This document shows, one piece after another, positions 18,495 to 24,405 of a DNA stretch of 24,405 nt. Within the stretch, counting starts at the first letter, position 1; each line of letters begins with the position of its first letter. The DNA comes from Zopfochytrium polystomum (Eukaryota > Chytridiomycota > Chytridiomycetes > Chytridiales > Chytridiaceae), in NCBI GenBank assembly GCA_025765615.1, contig JAIVFJ010000561.1:1-24405 (forward strand), given 5' to 3'. The position numbers and the translations under genes were made by a program. The notes beneath the pieces were generated by a model. The model did not search any database. It had not been told where the DNA came from and worked only from the letters and a program-made list of their open reading frames with translations.

Positions 18495-18957
18495 TCAGTA
18501 TGTGTCGACGACCCACACGCGGACGTCGCCGTTGCACACACTGAACACGCGCGCCCCCGCGACGGCGAGCCCGGCGCACCGTCCCACCTCCGTGTCGGTC
18601 GGCGCATACACGACCCGGGCCGTCGCGAGGGATTTCCACTCGACCTGCGTGATGGTCCCAGTCACCACCTGAACGTACAAGTAGTCGCCGCTCAGCACGG
18701 CCCGCACCACGCGCCCGACGTCCACGTTCTTCCTCGACGACCAAGCGATCGCCGGGACGGGCACGTTTGGGTCGACGGGGCGCAGCGCCACCGCCGGAAC
18801 GGCGACTAGTCCGCCGGCGGGGTCCGCGGCCGCGTACACCACGCCGCCAGCGTCAAACACCACGGCCGCCGCGGCGGACTTGTCCGCATCCGAGGGCAGC
18901 CGCGTCCCGTTGATGGCCGCGAAGGAGGTCGCGGCGGATCCGACGCTGCTGGTGTGG
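18495..18957 (-). CDS. 5'-incomplete beta-propeller-like protein
   Basis: An intronless minus frame of about 150 residues ends at 18495. It has repeating short beta-strand blocks: VVFDAGGVVYAAADPAGGL, VRAVLSGDYLYVQVVTGTI, ARVVYAPTDTEVGRCAGLAV and VFSVCNGDVRVWVVDTY. The spacing and the hydrophobic/Gly pattern suggest the last blades of a WD40/PQQ-like propeller or another all-beta protein. No convincing start is present: the frame runs upstream past 18957 into purine-rich and then repeat sequence with no acceptor. The gene is either truncated by the repeat block that begins near 18990 or is a retrocopy, since it is followed by a genomic poly(A) tract. Confidence 0.5.
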
Positions 18958-19208
18958 TTTCCTTCCCATCTCTTTTTCTCTTTCCCACAATCTTGATTGC
19001 TTATGCACAGCAGTACACAGCAGCAGCTGCCTGGTCTGGCCTGTGTGAAAGTTTAGCAGCAGGACCAGTCGCTAGATCTGATCCAGGATTAGACCACAGT
19101 CGACGAGTTGGAAGGGAGAAGAAAGTGGCTGAGCCACCAGTTGGTCTGCAGCCACAATTGAGCAGGATCGCCCATTTCTTTTCTGTTCCCGATAATTCTT
19201 GTGCCTGA

Positions 19209-19397
19209 GGCGGCATTGAATCCTGTGGGCCGCTAACCCACTTTGTGGATCAGATCCACAGCAACACCGACCTGTTCCTCAACCAAGATGTGGAGATCTT
19301 GCAGGAGAATAACAGCAAGCTGCGGAACCTAACAGCCGTCCCAAAGATCATCGGTGCCATGATTCAAAGTCCACTTTCGAGGAAATGGCAGCCATAG
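19209..19397 (+). pseudogene. orphan coding fragment
   Basis: After an in-frame TGA (19206-19208) and a possible acceptor (GCCTGAG), 62 codons stay open to TAG at 19395. The peptide includes THFVDQIHSNTDLFLNQDVE and ILQENNSKLRNLTAVPKIIG, with natural amino-acid composition and a short helical stretch. No flanking exons are found, and it lies among repeats. It is probably a relic or a captured exon. Family not recognised. Confidence 0.4.
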
Positions 19398-19450
19398 GTT
19401 GGTTCACAGCCACATGTAGGAAGGAAACAGAGACTGCCCCCTCTGATACA

Positions 19451-19652
19451 CCAACAACAGTTGATTGTTGGGACACCCTCTGTAACTCAGGGTCCAGGCC
19501 CCATGATTTTGGAGTTTCAATTCACAGAGCAAGGAAACAGAGACTTGCCCTCTCTGCCCATCTCCCATGTTCCATTTTTGACTTTGCCGCTGTCCGTAGC
19601 TCCAGTTGGTATGAAAAGGCAGAGCCCTCTCCGTGCCCTCATCGAACGCCAC
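19451..19652 (+). repeat. dispersed repeat, copy B
   Basis: Homologous to 464-646 in the same orientation. Shared blocks include AACAACAGTTGATTGTT, CTCAGGGTCCAGG, TTCAATTCACAG and TGGTATGAAAAGG. The TATA-like box of copy A is altered here. The intron-containing tRNA-like gene lies about 110 bp downstream. Confidence 0.55.
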
Positions 19653-19763
19653 GACTGGCGTATGGCAGGAGGATGAAGCCCCGTTCGCCAAAAATGCGAT
19701 ATTACATTGACCGGTTGGCTGTGGGGCAGGGATCCGGTATTCCAAAGCATCAGGCGCAGGAAA

Positions 19764-19852
19764 TGCCTGAGCAGTGGGTTGAACACTGGACCCTTACATT
19801 GCAGTTCCAAGAAGGATACAAGTGTAAAGCTCTACCACTGAGCTACACAGGC
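19764..19852 (-). tRNA. tRNA-Thr (anticodon TGT) with a 17-nt intron
   Basis: On the minus strand the acceptor stem GCCTGTG/CTCAGGC pairs except for one T:T, with discriminator A. The D arm GCTC-AGTGGTA-GAGC is perfect, and the A box reads TAGCTCAGTGG. The anticodon stem TTACA/TGTAA encloses CTTGTA, then 17 extra bases (TCCTTCTTGGAACTGCA), then A. This is the canonical intron position after base 37 and gives anticodon TGT. The T arm CAGTG-TTCAACC-CACTG is perfect. Only TTT follows, not a T4 terminator. Confidence 0.65.
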
Positions 19853-19899
19853 TGTGAATGAGATATTTGCGATATTAATTTTTAACCAATGTCTCTCAA

Positions 19900-21306
19900 G
19901 GATTGCTCTTGATTTGCATTGTTAGTGGATTTGCAGTGAAAGAAGACATTTGAGCCTTCACCCTCTTGATGCAGTCGTTCAGTGGAGAGTGCCTAGCAAA
20001 TTGATAGCAGCAGTAACAGCTGTTGCTGCGCAGGAAATAGAAACAAGCGCAATAGAGAGAGAAATGAAATGTTGGAAAGGTCTGGTTTCTATTTGATGAT
20101 ATTATTATATGGAAATTCCCCTGAAATTGCTGCCTGTTTACTGTCCACTGGGACAGCCACTGCCCCCAAACTCGATGGTCAGGCACACAAGCGCAAATCT
20201 CGTTTCATGGACATGTCTGTTGGAGTATACAACGTTGGTCTGATCTGTCCTGAAGGTATTTAAGCCCTGTATAAGTACTGGATAAGGTTCCCAAGGTTTC
20301 AATCCACAGGCAGATGTGAGACTATACTCACTCCTTTGACCCTGGGATCTGGGCCATAGAGTGAGGGAAAGCAAATAATAGGCCAAAACTAACTTTATTG
20401 GGCTGTTGTCTAGGGGGTGTTTCAACCCTACTACTTGCCTAGTCTACGAAGCCTACTGATCTGTCTAACAGGGGTCTCAAACACAAAGAATGAACATTCA
20501 GAGGGACAATCCTCTGAGGGATCAGTGCCGGAGCACTGATTACTAGCATGGCCACAGGCCCATGCAAGGGAAAACGGAAGGGCACTCCCAAGGGTGTAAC
20601 ACAACCGCAGAATAAAGAGAGAGAAGAGGGAAACAGGGGTTTTTATCTCAGGAACCTAATCTCAAATACAACAGGAGCGGTTAATAGCGATGCGACGGAC
20701 AGGGTGCGACCTAGCGCCCCTCGTCGCAGACAGTGCTGCGGGAGCCCTCGTCGTCGCCAGCGACGGAGGGGAGAGAATGAAGGGAGTCGACTATCTAGTG
20801 GTCGGAAGGTTGCCAGCAGGGAACTCGCATGCGGAAACACCTGTGATCATACATGCACCCCACCAGGCTGCGTCGGCATGATCACTTGACTAACAGGCTC
20901 ATTGCATCGCACTCATATTCACACATCTCGCTCTCACAGCAATAGGACCAAGGCAGGCGCTCATAGATCGAACTCTCAGGTGTGGCGGACCGCACAGGGC
21001 GCAGCCACCAACAACCTCACAGGGTCAACGACGCCACCGCCATCGCCACCGCCGTCGCCTCTGCAGGAGGCGAGTGTCCGTGATCCTCACTCCAACCCAG
21101 ATTCCCCACCCACAGCCCCTCAGGAGGAGCCCACGAAGGGACCATGTACTCACCTGGGTGTGTACCACTTCTCACTACCCTCACTGTCGCGAGCCAGATG
21201 TGTAAACAGTCTACTCTGAGTGAGTGAGTGGAAGGAGTGAATGAAGTGGAGATGTGTGTTTGTGGGTGGTCCTTCTCCCCAACTTGGAGAGAAAGAGAAA
21301 AAACTC
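19900..21306. other. repeat-like region without a gene
   Basis: No coherent gene is seen. TGTTGGAGTATACAAC at 20218 resembles the start of a copia-type LTR and is followed within 60 bp by TATTTAAG/TATAAG boxes, but I found no matching LTR end. A Pro-rich plus frame (about 20902-21219, containing TPPPSPPPSPLQEA) has no recognisable domain. The region is probably old transposon debris. Confidence 0.35.
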
Positions 21307-21660
21307 TGTTATGAATTATTGATACATGATGATGATATACACACTGTAATAGTTGCTAGGCAAGCATGACTGGCATAGGTTAAAAACCTCTCCTATATTA
21401 TCTGCTTGAGCAGAGGAGGAGGAAAAAAACTGTTGACATTGGGTTTCCGTTCCACTTAATACTCGGAGTATTTAGCCAGTGCCCAGGTCTGCATTGGCAG
21501 TGGCTCACTCTCCCATGGGCATCGTGAGAACAATAACTGACAGTCACAATATGTCAGGAACAGGGCAGGACAGGACAAGGCAGACAAGGAACTGAGAGGA
21601 GTGATGATTGTATTGGAAACAATAATTCACTTGAGGGATGGGACAGGTCCCCCATCCCCC

Positions 21661-21667
21661 TTTTATA
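21661..21667 (-). promoter_or_regulatory. LTR TATA box
   Basis: TATAAAA followed by GGGGG on the minus strand, inside the LTR and downstream of the heat-shock elements. It is the likely start-site determinant for the retrotransposon transcript. Confidence 0.65.
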
Positions 21668-21777
21668 CCTTTTGAGAGTGTTCCTTGTCAAGACTCCAAG
21701 AAAGTTCCAGAAAGAGCAATTAGTAATACAATGATACCAATGATACCAATGACAACAAGACAAGTCAGGAAAGCAAA

Positions 21778-21900
21778 GAAGGTTCCAGAAGGTTCCACAA
21801 GGTTCCATGAAGGAATGTTCTAGAAGGTTCCAGAAGGTTCCAGAAGGTTCCAGAAGGTTCCATGAAGGAATGTTCTAGAAGGTTCCAGAGGTTTCCAGAG
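21778..21900 (-). promoter_or_regulatory. heat-shock element array in LTR U3
   Basis: The stretch consists of alternating GAA and TTC triplets with 2-nt spacers (GAAGGTTCCAGAAGGTTCC), the canonical Hsf1 binding arrangement nGAAnnTTCn, with more than ten units. It is built partly from a roughly 55-bp tandem duplication (GGTTCCATGAAGG at 21801 and 21856). A separate perfect three-unit element (GAAAGTTCCAGAA) lies at 21700-21712. The array is about 110 bp, and the single element about 35 bp, upstream of the TATA box in the minus-strand direction. Confidence 0.75.
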
Positions 21901-21914
21901 GGTGATTCATAACA

Positions 21915-21930
21915 TCATCTCCCCCTTTTA
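21915..21930 (-). other. polypurine tract and pol stop codon
   Basis: AAAAGGGGGAGATGA on the minus strand lies directly before the LTR terminus TGTTATG and overlaps the pol stop codon (21915-21917). This is the normal priming site for plus-strand DNA synthesis in LTR elements. Confidence 0.7.
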
Positions 21931-23753
21931 GGCCTCTTCTGCAACTTGGTGGGGTACCTGGTCTTGAACTCGAGCAGAAGGTCTTGGCAGTGAGTGAGGT
22001 TTGACTCAGGCTCCCAGGTGTTGTCAGCATCTGAGTAACCTTTCCACTTAACAAGGAACTTGAGTGTTCTTCCAAACCACTTGGCATCCAAGATTTGTTC
22101 AACCTCAAATTCCTCTTCACCTTCTACCTCAACTGGAGGAGGAGGAGGAACAACTCTGCCTGGAATGGAATTGGCCACAAACTTCTCTAAAAGGCTGACA
22201 TGGAAAACTGGGTGGATCTTCATGGATGCAGGGAGATCCAGCTTGAAGGTGACTGGATTGATTTGCTCCAAGATCTTGAAAGGTCCCAACTTGAGGTTGT
22301 CTAGCTTGGGACTTGGTCTTTTGGTCTGCAAGTTCTTCCTCAGAAGCCAAACTTGCTGACCCACAGCAAGGTCATGGTCCATTCTGTGAGTGTTGGCAAA
22401 TCTTGAGGCATCTTCTTGGGCTTGCTTCAGGGTGGAGTCCAGGAAGGAGTTGATGATCTTGAGCTTATGTAAGTGTGAAGCCGCAGCAGGAGCTTGGACA
22501 TTGGATAGGGTCTCTTGTCCCAGAAGATCTCCTCTTGGATTGAAGCCATAGGTTGCAAAGAAAGGAGATAGCTGGGTGCTTGAGTGGAGAGAATTGTTGA
22601 GAGCAAATTCTGCCAGTGGAAGGAGGGTGGGCCAATCATCCTGTTGATAGCTGACATAGCACCTCAAATACTGCTCCAGAGTCTGGTTTGTTCTTTCGGT
22701 TTGTCCATCAGTCTGAGGGTGATAAGCAGTTGACAGTTGAGACTTGATTCCAAGGGCTGCTGTGAGTGCTTTCCAAAATTGAGATCTGAACTGTGGTCCT
22801 CTGTCACTGACGATTGACTGAGGCAGCCCATGGAGCCTGAATATGTGCTGCAAAAACAGGTCTGCTGTTCCTTGTGCATCTATATTCTCAGTGCAGGGGA
22901 TGAAATGGGCCAACTTTGTCCTTCTGCAGATGACAACAAGGATAGAGTCAAATCCATGGGATGGGGGCAGTTTCACAATGAAGTCCATGGATATTGATGA
23001 CCAAGGGCTGATGGCAATTGGGAGGGGCTCCAGAAGTCCATAGGGCTTGTGTCTGCTGGATTTGTTTCTTTGACAGGTTTCACAGCTGCTGACATAGTTC
23101 TTGATGTACTTCCTCATGCCTGGCCAGTAGAAGTCTCTGGAAACAAGCTCATATGTCTTGTGCTCTCCTGGGTGTCCAGCTGTTGCTGCATCATGCCTTG
23201 TCTTGAGTATCTCAAGTTTTTCCTCTTCTTGGCTGATTTGAATCTTGTGAGGCTTGGGGTCCTTGGAAATAGCATGGGCCCACACACTGTCAGGAAGCAA
23301 TGAAAGGTGTGTCTTGGATGGTGGGGTGAAACCATCTCCCCCTTCAGGTGCAAGGTCTGTTCTTCTTGACAGGGCATCAGCCACAGTGTTAAGGTGGCCA
23401 GGAGAATAGCACAGCTTAAAGTCATACTCAGAGAGCAGTTCAGCCCACCTGGCATGCCTCTGCTTGAGCAACCTCCTTGCCCTGAAGAAGGTGAGGTTCT
23501 TGTGATCAGAATAGACAGAGATGCCTTTAGAACCAGCCAAGTAGTGTCTCCAGAATTTGAATGCTTCCACAATTGCAAGCAACTCCTTGTCATGGACTGT
23601 GTAGTTACACTCAGCACTGTTCAGCTTCCTGGAGTAATATGCCACTGGATGCAGAGGAGCAGAGGGTTCCTGAGAGCTTGGCTGGGACAGAACAGCGCCA
23701 AGGGCATAGTCTGAGGCATCAGTTTCCAAGGTGAAGGGAAGCAAGGGATCCAC
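21915..23753 (-). mobile_element. Ty3/gypsy pol: RNase H, integrase, chromodomain
   Basis: This 612-residue frame holds the C-terminal part of a chromovirus-type polyprotein. RNase H (about residues 5-135) shows TDASDYALG, DKELLAIVEAF, VYSDHKNL and ADALSR. The HHCC zinc-binding domain (about 185-240) shows H-x3-H-like GHPGEH and CETCQ. The integrase core (about 250-370) keeps the D,D,E residues in SMDFI, VSDRGPQF and DGQTERTNQ. A GPY/F-like module (KLGPFKILEQI) follows, and then a C-terminal chromodomain (FEVEQILDAKW ... FLVKWKGYSDADNTWEPESN). The order RT-RH-INT-chromodomain fits Ty3/gypsy chromoviruses, whose chromodomain targets integration to heterochromatin. The frame is long and intact apart from the break to the RT frame next to it, suggesting a young copy. 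Confidence 0.93.
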
Positions 23754-23757
23754 ATGC

Positions 23758-24405
23758 TTAAGGAGTGGTGCACTTGTGGGTTGCTGTCTTAAGAGCTAGC
23801 CAGGCTTGCTCTGCTGCTGGGGTCCATTCAAACTTGGTGGTCTTCTTGGTGAGATCAGTGAGAGGCTTGGCTATGGCAGAATAGTTGGCAATGAAGGTTC
23901 TGTAGAAGTTGCAAAATCCAAGGAAGCTTTGAACATCCTTGATGGAATTTGGAGCCTTCCATTCAAGAATAGTTTGGATCTTGTCTGGTGCCATGGAGAT
24001 CCCTTTGTCAGACACAATGAACCCCAAAAACTCAATGGAGGTCTTGTGGAATTCACACTTCTCCAGCTTTGCATAGAGGTGATGCTGTCTGAGTCTCTCC
24101 AAGACAGTCTTGACATGTCCCATATGGCTTGCAGTGTCAGATGAAAATACCAGGATATCATCCAGGTAGACAATGACAAAAAGGTCCAGAATATCCCTGA
24201 AGATGTCATTCATCATGCCTTGGAAAATAGCTGGAGCATTGGTAAGTCCAAAGGGCATAACCAAGTACTCAAAGTGGACCGTATTTGCATCTGAAGGCAG
24301 TCTTCCATTGATCCTGGGGCTTAATTCTGACCAAATTGTAGGCACCTCTGAGGTCAATCTTGGAAAATATCCTTGCATGGCTCAGTTTGTCCAGTAATTT
24401 CAGAG
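23758..24405 (-). mobile_element. Ty3/gypsy reverse transcriptase (partial, frame-broken)
   Basis: The frame upstream of the RNase H contains the RT palm motifs [27 protein letters not shown] (catalytic YLDD) and FLGFIVSDKGI, then the thumb/connection FLGFCNFYRTFI. Single-base breaks occur near 23766-23775 (between RT and RNase H) and near 24271-24280. Beyond the latter the RT continues in another frame to the window edge (motif [11 protein letters not shown]). Protease, gag and the 5' LTR are outside the window. The breaks may be inactivating or sequence errors. Confidence 0.9.

Larger units (their letters stand above)
21307..21914 (-). repeat. 3' LTR of Ty3/gypsy element (608 bp)
   Basis: On the minus strand the LTR starts TGTTATGAAT directly after the purine-rich tract and ends ATTCATAACA at 21307. 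The two 10-bp termini are perfect inverted repeats and keep the TG...CA ends. U3 holds the heat-shock-element array and a TATA box at 21667-21661. The 5-bp flank on the host side is AACTC (21302-21306), the expected target-site duplication. The 5' LTR lies outside the window. Confidence 0.8.

Noticed and set aside
20218..20472. Solo copia-type LTR
   Set aside because: The start TGTTGGAGTATACAAC is suggestive, but no inverted end or target duplication was found.

Overview
The window looks like nuclear DNA from a fungus, possibly an early-diverging one. The evidence is spliceosomal genes with short introns (about 67-330 nt), CTAAC/CTGAC-type branch points, a secreted GPI-type glycoprotein of a fungal family, a fungal Rad7 homologue and a chromodomain Ty3/gypsy retrotransposon. 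The lineage is inferred from style and gene families only.

Layout. (1) About 1-3600 is relatively AT-rich and has no convincing protein gene. It holds three tRNA or tRNA-like genes on the minus strand (Gln-CTG, Val-AAC, Arg-CCT), one copy of a dispersed repeat and some hairpins. (2) About 3600-18500 is a GC-rich gene island rich in microsatellites. In order it holds: a bHLH transcription factor (minus); a secreted, GPI-type, macrophage-activating-glycoprotein-like protein (plus, 4 exons); the nucleotide-excision-repair protein Rad7 (minus, 7 exons); the KEOPS subunit Pcc1 (minus, 2 exons); the ER membrane complex subunit Emc5 (plus, 4 exons); and a poorly resolved stretch (about 14000-18100) whose best parts are a plus-strand gene with a SAP-like helix motif and a long basic/proline-rich reading frame. 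A 5'-incomplete minus-strand frame ends at 18495. (3) About 19000-24405 is a repeat zone with a coding fragment, a second copy of the dispersed repeat, an intron-containing tRNA-Thr-like gene, and the 3' half of a minus-strand chromovirus-type retrotransposon. That element has a complete 608-bp 3' LTR.

Pcc1 and Emc5 are divergent across a 259-bp shared upstream region. Pcc1 and Rad7 are tandem, and Rad7 converges on the glycoprotein gene. The functions (DNA repair, tRNA t6A modification, membrane-protein insertion, cell wall, transcription) do not form one pathway, so this is an ordinary eukaryotic neighbourhood.

The most interesting structural observation is that the retrotransposon LTR carries a dense array of canonical heat-shock elements (alternating GAA/TTC with 2-nt spacers) upstream of a TATA box. 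This suggests a heat- or stress-responsive element. A second general point matters for any reader: several otherwise convincing reading frames (bHLH, Rad7, the SAP-like gene, reverse transcriptase) and two tRNA T-loops are broken by single-base changes. Several of these fall in short homopolymer runs, so at least some may be sequencing or assembly errors.
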